The position numbers and the translations under genes were made by a program. Below, piece by piece: positions 15,296-24,531 of a DNA stretch of 64,000 nt. Origin of the DNA: Priestia megaterium (GTDB lineage Bacteria; Bacillota; Bacilli; Bacillales; Bacillaceae_H); NCBI RefSeq assembly GCF_023824195.1, contig NZ_CP085442.1:968001-1032000 (forward strand), written 5' to 3'. Within the stretch, counting starts at the first letter, position 1. Every line of letters starts with the position of its first letter. The notes beneath the pieces were generated by a model. The model searched no databases. It was given only the letters and a program-made list of their open reading frames with translations, and had not been told where the DNA came from.

Positions 15296-16822
15296 GTGAG
15301 TTAACTTCTCTTTAATATCACGTTAATTATTTCTTTCATGTTTGCTGCGAGTATAGTTCGAGAGCAAATCATTTATAGAGTAGAAGGAATAAAACGGTAC
15401 AAAATGTATCGCTTAATTTATTACGGATGTTCTTACGGACTATTAGGCAGCATTTTAATGATATATACAATTAAAATAGATTCTACTATTATTCTTGACC
15501 TTCGCTTTTTAGCAGTGACAATTGTTTGTCTTTATGCAGGAATGGTACCGGCTATCATTGCGGCTTGTATTATAGGGGTAATGCGTTTGCTTTTGTTTGG
15601 AATTACGGCAAGCGGAATAATAGGCGCTGCTACAATTATCGTAATGGCTTTACTGTCTGGGTGGACGGTTCGCTTACCTTATCGTCCATTTATTCGTTTT
15701 CAATTAATGAATTCTATTAGCTTGCTTTGCGTATTTTTTTCATTGTCCTTTCTTTTTAAAGATATCAAGCACGCTGCTACAATTATCATCTATTTACTGC
15801 CTGCTTCTTTTATAGGTGGGTGTTTAGTGTATCTGGTAGGTAGATATATTTATGTATCTCGAGTAACGACAAGTCAGCATAAAAAGCTGTCTAAAATGTT
15901 TTCGGTTATGGTTCAAAATGCAAAGACAGGTACCATGATTGAAACGCCAGAGCGCGAAGTAGCCGTTATTAATCAAACTTTTTGTGACATGTTTGATATA
16001 CCCGGGCCTCCTAATCAATACGTTGGATTGAAAAGTAATCAGCTGTTTTTATCTCACGCTCCTATGTTGAAAGATCCTGCTAGGTTTTTAAAAACGGTAG
16101 GAAGCACCGTCTATTCAAAAGAGTCAATAGTAGATGAAGAAATTACGTTTATTAACGGTAAATTTATGCGCGTGACTACATTCCAATCTATGAAGGTCAT
16201 GTGTATATTGGCCACTATTGGGAATATCGAGATATTACAGAGAAAAAGAAGGCTGAGTGTGATCTTCGCAAAGCCAATAAAAAGCTTGAAATGCTGTCCA
16301 TGAAAGATGGCTTAACGGGTCTGAACAACCGCCGATCACTTGATAAACAGCTGGAAATCGAGTGGGAATACGCACGGAAAGAAAAAGAGCCGCTTTCTTT
16401 TATTTGATATTGATTATTTTAAAGCGTATAACGATACCTATGGCCATATTCAAGGAGACGAATGCTTAAAAGAAGTAGCGAATATCGCCAAAATCGCTGT
16501 CTTTGACGAATCGGCTTTTGTCGCAAGATACGGAGGAGAAGAGTTTGGTATATTGCTTCCTCGAGCTAATCAATATGAAGCGATAAAAATGGCAGAAGCT
16601 ATTAGACAGCAAGTGGAGCAGCGTGGAATTATCCATCAAGCTTCTGAAGTGTTTAAGTGTGTCACAATCAGCGTTGGAATAATGACAGTCGTTCCATTTG
16701 AAAACATACAGCCAATTTCAATTCTCCATCAAGCAGATCAGGCTTTATATGAAGCAAAGCGTAGGGGTCGAAATAGAATTTCAGTATATTCTCACCACAA
16801 AGAAGCTGACTCAAACGTTTGA
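15296..16822 (+). pseudogene. Membrane diguanylate cyclase (5TM + PAS-like + GGDEF), frameshifted
   Basis: A single protein is spread over three frames. Bases 15338 to about 16190 encode five or six membrane helices of the 5TM-5TMR_LYT sensor type and part of a PAS-like domain. The reading then continues in another frame (from YEGHVYIGHYWEYRDIT, near 16190) through LTGLNNRRSLDKQLE to about 16400. It then returns to the first frame for FDIDYFKAYNDTYGH, the active-site motif GGEEF in FVARYGGEEFGILL, and the end. The first shift looks like a 1-nt deletion and the second a 2- (or 5-) nt deletion. The expected start, GTG at 15296 behind AGAGGTGA, meets TAA after two codons, so the N-terminus is also damaged. 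No RxxD inhibitory site precedes GGEEF. Real decay or sequencing error in short runs are both possible. Confidence 0.8.
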
Positions 16823-16832
16823 GTCAGCTTTT
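16803..16832. terminator. Terminator, perfect palindrome
   Basis: AAGCTGACTCAAAC pairs with its exact inverse GTTTGAGTCAGCTT (16803-16830), followed by TT. It overlaps the end of the cyclase frame and lies between convergent units. Confidence 0.75.
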
Positions 16833-16850
16833 AAAAGAGATATAAGCCTC

Positions 16851-17024
16851 TTATTTAGGAGGGGCTTTTTCTTTTTCGTCTTCTTCCATAATTCCTTTTG
16901 TAGCGTTTTTAAACTCTTTTAACGTTTTTCCGGCAGCTTTCCCTAATTCCGGCAGTTTCTTTGGACCAAAAAGCAATAGAGCGACAAATACAATTAAGGA
17001 AATTTCTCCAAAACCAAGATTCAT
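16851..17024 (-). CDS. tatA: Sec-independent translocase TatA
   Basis: 57 residues, too short for many gene callers. The N-terminal membrane helix (FGEISLIVFVALLLFGPKKL), the hinge FGPKKLPELG and the amphipathic helix KAAGKTLKEFKNATKG are the complete TatA/TatE signature, and the acidic/lysine-rich tail is also typical. TatA forms the pore of the twin-arginine translocase for folded proteins. Two ATGs lie 6 nt apart; the inner one (17022-17024) has AGGAGA at proper spacing (8 nt) and is chosen. No tatC is adjacent, so it must pair with a TatC encoded elsewhere. Confidence 0.9.
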   Translation of the reverse strand: MNLGFGEISLIVFVALLLFGPKKLPELGKAAGKTLKEFKNATKGIMEEDEKEKAPPK

Positions 17025-17097
17025 TGTCATCGTCTCCTATTTTTTGAAAGTGTTTACAAGTTTAGTATAGCATGAAAAGAGAGGAAGTAGTACACCA

Positions 17098-17412
17098 TTA
17101 TCCAGTGATTTTAAGACCGATTACACCTGCTACAATACAAAAAATAAATAAAATTCGACGCATATCTTTTGCTTCATGAAAGAAAAGCATGCCAAGAAGT
17201 ACGCTTCCGGCAGCTCCTACTCCCGTCCATATGCCGTAAGCTGTTCCAATAGGTATTTCCTTTAATGCTAAGGAGAGAAGATAAAAACTTCCTGCACCGA
17301 AAAGGATAAATCCAATCGAAGGAAACAGCCGCTTAAACCCATCTGAAAGTTTTAAAAAAATCACAAATCCCACTTCGCAAAAACCAGCAGCTATTAATGC
17401 AATCCAAGCCAT
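17098..17412 (-). CDS. yvdR: SMR-family transporter subunit YvdR
   Basis: 104 residues with four membrane helices and the small-multidrug-resistance signature: the essential glutamate in helix 1 (AAGFCEVGFVIFLK), the PIGTAYGIWTGVGAAG motif in helices 2-3 and a C-terminal helix. It lies directly after its partner (1-nt gap), and the two presumably form a heterodimeric proton-coupled exporter of cations, guanidinium-like or quaternary compounds. Order and upstream TetR gene match the B. subtilis yvdTSR locus. Confidence 0.85.
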   Translation of the reverse strand: MAWIALIAAGFCEVGFVIFLKLSDGFKRLFPSIGFILFGAGSFYLLSLALKEIPIGTAYGIWTGVGAAGSVLLGMLFFHEAKDMRRILFIFCIVAGVIGLKITG

Positions 17413-17413
17413 G

Positions 17414-17755
17414 TTAAGATTCCTCTCTTTCTGTTTCTTCAGTAGAAATTAACTTTAAACCAACGATTCCAAAGATCATTAATCCTAAAAATAAAACCTT
17501 TCCAATATTTGCTCCTTCGTCTAAAACGGTCATTCCAAGTATCGCTGTGCCAGCAGCTCCTATACCAGTGAATACTGCATAAGCTGTTCCGACAGCAATT
17601 TTTTTTAAGGCATTTGAAAAGAAATAAAAGCTGATGACAATTGTGACGATCGTAATGATTGTTGGAGTTAATTCAGTAAATCCGTGTGAATATTTTAAGC
17701 CGATTGCCCATACAATCTCGAGCAAACCAGCGATAATAAGGTAAATCCAAGCCAT
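17414..17755 (-). CDS. yvdS: SMR-family transporter subunit YvdS
   Basis: 113 residues from the ATG at 17755, which has AGGAGG 7 nt upstream; an in-frame start 18 nt earlier lies before that site and is rejected. Four membrane helices, the catalytic helix-1 glutamate (AGLLEIVWAIGLK) and the VGTAYAVFTGIGAAGTA motif are present. The charged tail (EETEREES) distinguishes it from the partner subunit. It is followed immediately by yvdR and preceded by a TetR-family gene, all in one transcription unit. Confidence 0.85.
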   Translation of the reverse strand: MAWIYLIIAGLLEIVWAIGLKYSHGFTELTPTIITIVTIVISFYFFSNALKKIAVGTAYAVFTGIGAAGTAILGMTVLDEGANIGKVLFLGLMIFGIVGLKLISTEETEREES

Positions 17756-17797
17756 TTTAATTCCTCCTTGCATAATAATAAGCCCTTTTTACAGGGC

Positions 17798-18388
17798 CTA
17801 TTTAGCACGTATGCCTTCCCAAAATATCGTCCAAGCATCGTGGATTTTTTGGTTATAATACTCTGGTTCGTAATAAAAGCGCTGAATGAACAGTCCGTCG
17901 GTTAAACAATAAAAGCTATTGATATACAAATCAATGGGACGTTCAATTATTTCGCCTTCATCCATTCCCTGTGTAAAAATAGCATGCAGAATTTGATCAG
18001 ACAATCGTTCGCTTCTTAAGAAAATAGCTTTTACTTCCGACTGCAAATGTTCAGGTGGAAACAAAATAAGCCGGCGATACATCTGTCCAAAAGAATCTTT
18101 TTCAATCATCGTGCAAAAATCTACCACAAAGCAGTGAAGCTGTTCTTTAGCAGACTTCGTTTTATGCTGTTCGTATATAACAGACAACTTTGTCAAAAAT
18201 AAATTCATTAAATCATGCACGGTTAGTAAAAATAAGTCGTCTTTATTCTTAAAATGAGCGTACAGGGAAGGTTTTTTTATCCCTACTTTTGATGAGATAT
18301 CAGCAAGCGATGTTTCTGTATAGCCTTTTTCTCCAAAGAGTTCCATCGCTGCAGCTCTAATTTTTTCTACAGTTGATAATTCACTCAA
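17798..18388 (-). CDS. yvdT: TetR/AcrR-family repressor YvdT
   Basis: 196 residues. The N-terminal TetR helix-turn-helix is clear (AAAMELFGEKGYTETSLADI, then KKPSLYAHFKNKDDLF), followed by an all-helical ligand domain. Translation starts at TTG (18388) with AGGAGGAGC 8 nt upstream. It is the first gene of the unit with the SMR exporter pair, and a palindromic operator lies directly upstream, so it most likely represses its own operon and is released by an exported compound. Layout is that of B. subtilis yvdT-yvdS-yvdR. Confidence 0.87.
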   Translation of the reverse strand: MSELSTVEKIRAAAMELFGEKGYTETSLADISSKVGIKKPSLYAHFKNKDDLFLLTVHDLMNLFLTKLSVIYEQHKTKSAKEQLHCFVVDFCTMIEKDSFGQMYRRLILFPPEHLQSEVKAIFLRSERLSDQILHAIFTQGMDEGEIIERPIDLYINSFYCLTDGLFIQRFYYEPEYYNQKIHDAWTIFWEGIRAK

Positions 18389-18410
18389 GAAAAGCTCCTC
18401 CTCTATCTAA

Positions 18411-18424
18411 CTAACGGTCGTTAG
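18411..18424. promoter_or_regulatory. TetR-type operator upstream of yvdT
   Basis: CTAACG-GT-CGTTAG, perfect 6-bp arms, 23 bp before the TTG start of yvdT on the minus strand. This is the expected position for autoregulation. Confidence 0.7.
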
Positions 18425-18445
18425 GTAAAAGATATCAAATATAAA

Positions 18446-18476
18446 AAAAAGAAGCAAGGGAATCGCTTCTTTTTAA
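18446..18476. terminator. Terminator of the membrane-protein gene on the minus strand
   Basis: AAAAGAAGC pairs with GCTTCTTTT. Long A and T runs on both sides allow function in either direction. It overlaps the stop codon of the minus-strand gene ending at 18473. Confidence 0.65.
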
Positions 18477-19126
18477 TGTATTTTTACTAAATGACGCTGA
18501 GTTAAAAATAAAGAGAAGATAAAAATAAGCTCAAACGTATTTGTTACGGCTGTGCTTGGTATAGGAATTGGCACGGCACTTCCTACAAGCATCACGGCTA
18601 CTCCAATCATCATACTGCTCCAGCGCGTCTTGCGAAATAAGGAAATTCCAACGAAAGGCAAAATAATCGCCACAATGAGAACCATAAGAGGGGGACCGGA
18701 TGATCCCACTAATGTATAGCGAACAATGCCATATTCACGTATAACTTCCGTACGCTGACTAATCGTCTCGATTATTTCATAGCCGATTAAGGCAAACGTA
18801 GTTAGCAAAAAAAGAATGCCGGCAACAGGTTTTTTAGCCCATGTAATCGTCGAGTATTTCGCTACGCCATACGCAAAGAGCACCAGAGTAGGGGTAAATA
18901 AAGCGTGAAACCAAAAGCGAAGCATGCTGAGTGAACGTAAAGTATCGCCTTCACCGATAAATGAACCAATCCCAATCATTATATTATCGTAAATTAGTCC
19001 AGCTATTACTAAAGGAAGAAAAAGCATGTAAAACGGCGAAGTGTTTTTTCTTACTACATATATGCTAAAGAAAAACAGGACGATATAGCAAAAAGAAAAT
19101 AGAAAATAAAGGATTGTATCAACCAT
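18473..19126 (-). CDS. Uncharacterised polytopic membrane protein
   Basis: 217 residues from the ATG at 19126, behind AAAGGAGGAAAACA; an upstream in-frame start lacks this support. About seven hydrophobic helices fill nearly the whole chain, beginning MVDTILYFLFSFCYIVLFFF. I do not recognise the family: there are no conserved charged motifs inside the helices apart from FWFHALFTPTLVLFAYG in the middle. It stands alone between a terminator and a long gap. A sensor or transporter role cannot be distinguished from sequence. Confidence 0.6.
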   Translation of the reverse strand: MVDTILYFLFSFCYIVLFFFSIYVVRKNTSPFYMLFLPLVIAGLIYDNIMIGIGSFIGEGDTLRSLSMLRFWFHALFTPTLVLFAYGVAKYSTITWAKKPVAGILFLLTTFALIGYEIIETISQRTEVIREYGIVRYTLVGSSGPPLMVLIVAIILPFVGISLFRKTRWSSMMIGVAVMLVGSAVPIPIPSTAVTNTFELIFIFSLFLTQRHLVKIH

Positions 19127-19951
19127 TGTTTTCCTCCTTTTGATGATACTTCTTCTTTTTATGATAACATCATATGCCAAAAAAGTGAGAAATCATGCAT
19201 TTTTCTAGGCAATCTTATCGGACGAAAGCTACCTTTATCGGCAGAAAGATTCAGAAAATATTGAAATAAAAATAGGAAAAGAGGCCATAGTCAAGAGATT
19301 TAGATTTACTGAATTGATTATTAAATAAAGGAAATCTATAAAACAACAACAAAAGAACTAGTCACATATAGAGTCTAAATACTTATATAATTAGAAAAAA
19401 ATATTTAATGTCCTTTCTATCTAAGTAAGTTAAATGTAAGCGGAAAATGATAAGAAAATGTATTTTTTTTACTTTTATATCTATCTATAATCCTTACAAG
19501 TACGGTTGTTAGACAAATTAAATTGGTATATCCATAAAAAGGAATTAATGGGATAAAATATTTTTTATCCCATCTTTATATTACAAAACGTTTTCTAAAG
19601 TTAAGAAATTTTTAATTACGTAATATTTCCGTGTGTTAATTGTAAGAGTGATGTATAAAATATTCCTGTTGTTATGGTAAAAAAAGGTATCGATGGAATT
19701 TTTATAGGTAAATAAACTTTAGACCTATTCTGTAAATTTCAAATAAAACGATGAGTTTTTAATTCTGTAAATAGACAATCGGAATTGTAAGAATATATAA
19801 CATTTGAGCTATTGACCACTAATGAGCGCAGATGATAGTTTTAGAGCTGTTGAAATTGGTACTCGAGTCCATTTTTCAAAGCAGGTGTTTTAGCAGCATG
19901 CTAGCGCTGTTAATTGATTAGCTCCCATACATATATAAAGGGAGTAAAACT
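19127..19951. other. 825-bp upstream region of the capsule operon
   Basis: No ORF of useful length until the leader ORF at 19952. A hairpin (ATGGGATAAAA/TTTTATCCCAT, 19548-19573) may separate the upstream side. Near the operon, TTGACC (19812-19817) with GATAGT 16 bp further is a weak candidate promoter. CTCCC (19922-19926) can pair with GGGAG (19940-19944), the ribosome site of the leader ORF. The length suggests multiple regulator sites, but I cannot name them. Confidence 0.5.
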
Positions 19952-20038
19952 ATGAAATCGTATATCTATCATTATGAATCAAAAGCATTCATAACGTATC
20001 CAACAGGAGAAGTTTGGAAGGAGAAGAATGAAACATGA
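19952..20038 (+). CDS. 28-residue ORF overlapping the pgsB start
   Basis: ATG at 19952 behind AAAGGGAG, 28 codons, stop TGA at 20036-20038 that overlaps the pgsB ATG (20035) in an ATGA arrangement. The pgsB ribosome site (GGAAGGAG) lies inside it. The predicted peptide starts MKSYIYHYESKAF and is basic and aromatic-rich with no membrane helix. The start, spacing and exact coupling argue that it is translated and links pgsB translation to its own. I do not know a homologue. Confidence 0.55.
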   Translation: MKSYIYHYESKAFITYPTGEVWKEKNET

Positions 20039-21216
20039 TCTTAATTATCCTATGCTGCCTATTTTTAGTAGGGTATGGCGTTTGGGAGTATCGCAGACAT
20101 TTACGCAAGCTGCATTCAATTCCTGTACGAGTGAATGTTAATGGTATTCGCGGAAAATCCACCGTTACACGATTGATTACAGGTATTGTAAAAGAAGCAG
20201 GTTACAAAACGGTAGGGAAAACGACAGGAACACAAGCGCGTATGATCTACTGGCATACAAGTGAAGAAGAACCAATTATTCGTCGTAAAGAAGGTCCGAA
20301 CATTGGAGAACAGCGACGAGTGGTAAATGAAGTTGCCGATATTGGCGCGGAAGCTCTTATTTGTGAATGTATGGCGGTACAGCCTGATTATCAAATCACA
20401 TTCCAAAATCAGCTGATTCAAGCCAAGGTAGGCGTTATTGTAAACGTACTAGAAGATCACATGGATGTAATGGGGCCAACTCTAGATGAAGTTGCTCAAG
20501 CGTTTACTGCTACTATTCCTTATGATGGTCACCTTGTCACAATTGAAGGTCCATATTTGGAATACTATAAAAAAATAGCCGAAGAGCGTAACACAAAGGT
20601 TATTGTAGCTGATAACGATAAAGTATCTGAAGCGTATTTACGTGAATTTGATTATATGGTTTTCCCTGATAATGCTTCCATCGGTTTAGCAGTAGCAGAA
20701 GCACTTGGTATCGATGCTGAAACAGCGATGAGAGGGATGTTAAATGCCCAGCCTGACCCAGGAGCTATGAGAATTACAACGTTTGGCGATGAAAAGAATC
20801 CAGCATTTTTAGTAAATGGATTTGCTGCCAACGACGCTTCTTCTACGCTTCGTATTTGGGAACGTGTAGATTCAATGAACTATAGCGAAAAGCTTCCTAT
20901 TGTCATTATGAACTGCCGTCCGGACCGTGTAGATCGCACGGAGCAATTTGCTGAAGATGTAATGCCATACATTGAAGCGGACGTAATGATTGCAATTGGT
21001 CAGACGACCTCACCAATCGCTGCTGCATATCAAAGAGGCGAATTGCCAACAAAAGAATTCTGGGATATGGAAGGCGCTTCTACAGAAGAAATTTTAGAGC
21101 GCATGAAGCCTTATTTAAAAGATCGTATCGTATACGGTGTCGGAAATATCCACGGTTCAGCCGAGCCGCTTGTTGAAGCTATTATTGAAATGAAAAAGAT
21201 GAGAAAAGCAGTTTAA
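20035..21216 (+). CDS. pgsB: Poly-gamma-glutamate synthase subunit PgsB/CapB
   Basis: 393 residues, one N-terminal membrane helix then a Mur-ligase-like ATP-binding domain with the P-loop NGIRGKSTVTRL (about residues 37-48), GKTTGTQARMI, and the ICECMAVQPDYQ and NVLEDHMDVMGPTLDE elements of the CapB family. It is the ATP-dependent amide ligase that polymerises glutamate through gamma linkages at the membrane. The ATG overlaps the stop of a 28-codon leader ORF. It is first in the order B-C-A-D-E, the B. anthracis capsule-operon order. Confidence 0.96.
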   Translation: MILIILCCLFLVGYGVWEYRRHLRKLHSIPVRVNVNGIRGKSTVTRLITGIVKEAGYKTVGKTTGTQARMIYWHTSEEEPIIRRKEGPNIGEQRRVVNEVADIGAEALICECMAVQPDYQITFQNQLIQAKVGVIVNVLEDHMDVMGPTLDEVAQAFTATIPYDGHLVTIEGPYLEYYKKIAEERNTKVIVADNDKVSEAYLREFDYMVFPDNASIGLAVAEALGIDAETAMRGMLNAQPDPGAMRITTFGDEKNPAFLVNGFAANDASSTLRIWERVDSMNYSEKLPIVIMNCRPDRVDRTEQFAEDVMPYIEADVMIAIGQTTSPIAAAYQRGELPTKEFWDMEGASTEEILERMKPYLKDRIVYGVGNIHGSAEPLVEAIIEMKKMRKAV

Positions 21217-21232
21217 TCTAGGAGGCCATTTC

Positions 21233-21682
21233 ATGTTCGGATCAGATTTATATATTGCCCTTGTGTTAGGGGTTACACTAAGCTTAATTTTTACAGAAAA
21301 AACGGGCGTATTGCCAGCCGGTCTTATCGTACCGGGGTATTTAGCTCTTGTATTTGATCAGCCAATTACCATTTTAATGATTTTCTTAATTAGTATTTTA
21401 ACGTATGTTATCGTCGTGTACGGAATCTCAAAAGTAGTTATTTTATATGGACGTCGCAAATTTACAGCGATGTTAATTACGGGTATTGTGATTAAAGTTG
21501 CATTTGATTATTTCTTCCCGATCTTGCCGTTTGAAGTGTTTGAATTACGCGGAATTGGTATCATTGTACCGGGCTTAATTGCAAATACAATGCAAAAGCA
21601 AGGTCTTCCTTTAACAGTTGGAACAACGGTTTTATTAAGTGGTGTAACATTTGGAATTATGCAAGTTTATTATTTATTTTAA
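21233..21682 (+). CDS. pgsC: Poly-gamma-glutamate synthase subunit PgsC/CapC
   Basis: 149 residues, highly hydrophobic with about five membrane helices. It starts FGSDLYIALVLGVTLSLIF and carries the family segment EKTGVLPAGLIVPGYLAL, repeated later as IGIIVPGLIANTMQKQG. It is the integral-membrane partner of PgsB in the polymerase. Start ATG behind TAGGAGG, 16 bp after pgsB. Length is normal for the family (149). Confidence 0.96.
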   Translation: MFGSDLYIALVLGVTLSLIFTEKTGVLPAGLIVPGYLALVFDQPITILMIFLISILTYVIVVYGISKVVILYGRRKFTAMLITGIVIKVAFDYFFPILPFEVFELRGIGIIVPGLIANTMQKQGLPLTVGTTVLLSGVTFGIMQVYYLF

Positions 21683-21722
21683 TACACAAACAAACCGCAG
21701 CTGGTAAAGGAAGGTGAAAGCG

Positions 21723-22919
21723 TTGAAAGAGAAAAAATTAAACTTTCAAGAAAAAGTATTGATGTTTATAAAGAAAACAAAGCCTACAACGGGCAAGCAA
21801 GCTCTTATCTTAACGCCAATTTTAATCGTAATTTTAGCTCTTTCAGGATGGATGGAGCGTTCGGATGCTCTTGAAAACCCTGAGACGGCTAATCCAGAGG
21901 CCAATAATGATTTAACGATGACTATGGTCGGAGACATTATGATGGGTCGCCATGTAAGAGAAGTAACTGAACGCTACGGAGAAGATTTTGTATTCCGCAA
22001 CGTGGAGCCGTTCTTTAAAAATTCGGATTACGTAAGCGGGAACTACGAAACGCCGATTTTAACAAATGACGTAGATTCATATAAAGCAATGGAAAAAGGT
22101 ATTCATTTATATAGTAAGCCTGCTGATCTAGCGACTGTTAAAAATGCAGGTTTCGACGTATTAAACTTAGCGAACAACCATTCAATGGACTACAGTGCAA
22201 AAGGGTTAGAAGATACGATCTCTACTTTTGAAGCAAACAAATTAGATTTTGTTGGTGCTGGCCGTAACTCTGAAGAAGCAAAGCATATTTCGTATAAAGA
22301 TGCTGACGGTATCCGCATTGCAACCGTAGGTTTTACGGATGTATATTCAGACGGAATGTCGGCTGGAAAAAACAACCCAGGTATTTTAAAAGCAGACCCG
22401 GATCTTATTTTCAGCACGATTCAGCAAGCGAAAGCAAATGCTGATTTAGTTGTAGTAAATGCCCACTGGGGTGAAGAATACGATGCACAGCCAAGTCCTC
22501 GTCAAGAAGGACTAGCAAAAGCGATGGTAGACGCTGGTGCGGACATTATCATTGGTCACCATCCGCACGTTCTACAGTCATACGACGTATATAAAGGTTC
22601 GGTTATTTTCTATAGCTTAGGAAACTTTATTTTTGACCAAGGGTGGTCAAGTACAAAGAATACAGCGATGGTTCAATATCATTTAAACAAGCAGGGCCAA
22701 GCTAAAATTGATGTTATTCCAATGGTTATTAAAGCAGGTACACCAACTCCAACAGATAACCCTTGGCGCATGAAGCGTATTTATAACGATTTAAACAAGT
22801 TTTCTTCAAACCCTGAACTGTTAGAAAAAGAACGAAACAAGTTTGAATTAAACTTAGATCATTCTCGCATTATAAAACATGCAGAGGAGCGCAAAAAGAA
22901 CGAAGCGCAAGCTAACTAA
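21723..22919 (+). CDS. pgsA: Poly-gamma-glutamate synthesis protein PgsA/CapA
   Basis: About 398 residues from the TTG at 21723, preferred because AAGGAAGGTG lies 5-7 nt upstream; a GTG at 21714 overlaps that site. After a cytoplasmic tail there is one membrane anchor (ALILTPILIVILALSGW), then an extracellular CapA domain of the metallophosphoesterase-like fold: TMVGDIMMGRHV, NYETPILTN, NLANNHSMDYS, NAHWGEEYD, IIGHHPHVLQS and YSLGNFIFDQG, with the expected Asp/Asn/His residues. It assists polymer synthesis and export. Confidence 0.95.
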   Translation: MKEKKLNFQEKVLMFIKKTKPTTGKQALILTPILIVILALSGWMERSDALENPETANPEANNDLTMTMVGDIMMGRHVREVTERYGEDFVFRNVEPFFKNSDYVSGNYETPILTNDVDSYKAMEKGIHLYSKPADLATVKNAGFDVLNLANNHSMDYSAKGLEDTISTFEANKLDFVGAGRNSEEAKHISYKDADGIRIATVGFTDVYSDGMSAGKNNPGILKADPDLIFSTIQQAKANADLVVVNAHWGEEYDAQPSPRQEGLAKAMVDAGADIIIGHHPHVLQSYDVYKGSVIFYSLGNFIFDQGWSSTKNTAMVQYHLNKQGQAKIDVIPMVIKAGTPTPTDNPWRMKRIYNDLNKFSSNPELLEKERNKFELNLDHSRIIKHAEERKKNEAQAN

Positions 22920-22948
22920 TAGCCCGTCATACACAGAGGAGGTAAAAG

Positions 22949-24511
22949 ATGATAAATAAACGTAATACGATTATTGTTTCCATTGTCATCTTTTCACTCA
23001 TAGTAGGTGTATGTGTTTATCAATTTATGTTTCCAAAACAAGAATATGCAGTAAGTACTTCAGATCCTCGCGCCACAAAAGTAGGTATGGAAATTCTTAA
23101 ACATGGTGGTACAGCAGTTGATGCGGCTATTGCCATTTCCTACACGCTTGGTGTTGTGGAACCGTACGGATCAGGACTTGGGGGAGGCGGCGGAATGCTG
23201 ATTGATCCAGCGGATGCCTCTCCAACATTTATTGACTACCGAGAAATTGCACCTAAGAATGATAAAGAAGATGAGATTGGTGTACCAGGGTTCGTCGCTG
23301 GTATGGATTATATTCAGCACCACTACGGATCTATGTCGATGAGCAAACTAATCGACCCGGCCATTAATTATGCCGAGAATGGGTACAAAGTGGACAAAGA
23401 TTTGCACGATAGGCTGGTTTCATACAAAGGTAATGTGAATGAAGATGAAATTCCTAGCTTTTATCCAGATGAGGACGCCATTAACACAGGTGAAATTGTC
23501 AAACAGCATGAATTAGCGAACACGCTGCAAAAGATTAAGGAAGAAGGGCCAAATGCTTTTTATAGAGGGAAAATTGCAGACGATATTACAGAAGAAACAA
23601 AAGTAAGTCACAAAGACTTGCGGAAGTATGCGCCTGTTGAACGCAAACCTCTATCGACGAATTATAAAGGTCATCAAATTATTTCAGCACCTCCGCCTTT
23701 TGCTGGTGCTACGCTTATTCAAATGTTAAAAATGACGGATCAAGAAGATATTTGGAAGCTGAAGGAATCGCATCCTAGTCTTTATTATCATTTTCTTGGT
23801 CAAATTTCAAAAGTAGCTTATCAAGACCGCTTGAAAAAAATTGCCGATCCGGCTTTTATAAAAGAAACGCCAAATGATTGGATCGACGATCATTACGTGC
23901 ATTTACTTCGTAATAAATTAAATAATACTGAAACAGATCATACCAAAGTAAGCGACGTCGAAGAACATGAAAGTACCACTCATTTTGTTGTTATGGACGG
24001 TGAAGGAACCGTTGTATCAACAACAAATACGCTGAGTAATTTCTTCGGCAGCGGTGAATATGTAGATGGATTCTTTTTAAATAATACGCTCAATACGTTT
24101 GGTGAAGGAATTAATAAGCGTCAACCTGGTAAGCGTCCAAGAACATTTACAGCCCCTACCATTATTCGTGAAGGTGATGAATGGGTAATGTCCATTGGCA
24201 CACCGGGAGGAAATCGCATTCCTCAAGTGTTAACGCAAGTAATTGGGGATTATTTTGAAGACAAAGATTCCATTAAAAACGCAGTAGAAAACAAGCGTGT
24301 CATTTTTGATTCTCATAAGTTTTATTCAGAAGCTAAGCTTAAACAGTCAACTAAAGATGGTTTAAAAACGTACGGCTACGACTTAAAAAACAATGATAAC
24401 GCGATGTTTTACGGAGGCGTTCAAGCTCTTGTGAAAGACTTAAAGAAAAATAAGATTCAAGGTGACGCTGATCCGCGCCGCCACGGTTTATGGGAAAAAA
24501 GTACAGACTAA
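22949..24511 (+). CDS. capD: CapD-like gamma-glutamyltransferase of the capsule operon
   Basis: 520 residues, gamma-glutamyltranspeptidase family (Ntn hydrolase), with an N-terminal signal/anchor. The N-terminal part shows HGGTAVDAAIAISYTLGVVE and GSGLGGGGGMLID. The autocleavage nucleophile is the first Thr of HESTTHFVVMD, the second half continues VVSTTNTLSNFFGSG, and GTPGGNRIPQ near the end is typical. CapD cuts poly-gamma-glutamate and, in B. anthracis, attaches it to peptidoglycan. Strong GAGGAGG before the ATG, 29 bp after pgsA. Its paralogue at 24859 is about as long. Confidence 0.92.
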   Translation: MINKRNTIIVSIVIFSLIVGVCVYQFMFPKQEYAVSTSDPRATKVGMEILKHGGTAVDAAIAISYTLGVVEPYGSGLGGGGGMLIDPADASPTFIDYREIAPKNDKEDEIGVPGFVAGMDYIQHHYGSMSMSKLIDPAINYAENGYKVDKDLHDRLVSYKGNVNEDEIPSFYPDEDAINTGEIVKQHELANTLQKIKEEGPNAFYRGKIADDITEETKVSHKDLRKYAPVERKPLSTNYKGHQIISAPPPFAGATLIQMLKMTDQEDIWKLKESHPSLYYHFLGQISKVAYQDRLKKIADPAFIKETPNDWIDDHYVHLLRNKLNNTETDHTKVSDVEEHESTTHFVVMDGEGTVVSTTNTLSNFFGSGEYVDGFFLNNTLNTFGEGINKRQPGKRPRTFTAPTIIREGDEWVMSIGTPGGNRIPQVLTQVIGDYFEDKDSIKNAVENKRVIFDSHKFYSEAKLKQSTKDGLKTYGYDLKNNDNAMFYGGVQALVKDLKKNKIQGDADPRRHGLWEKSTD

Positions 24512-24531
24512 CTTAATTGGAGGAATAGAAA

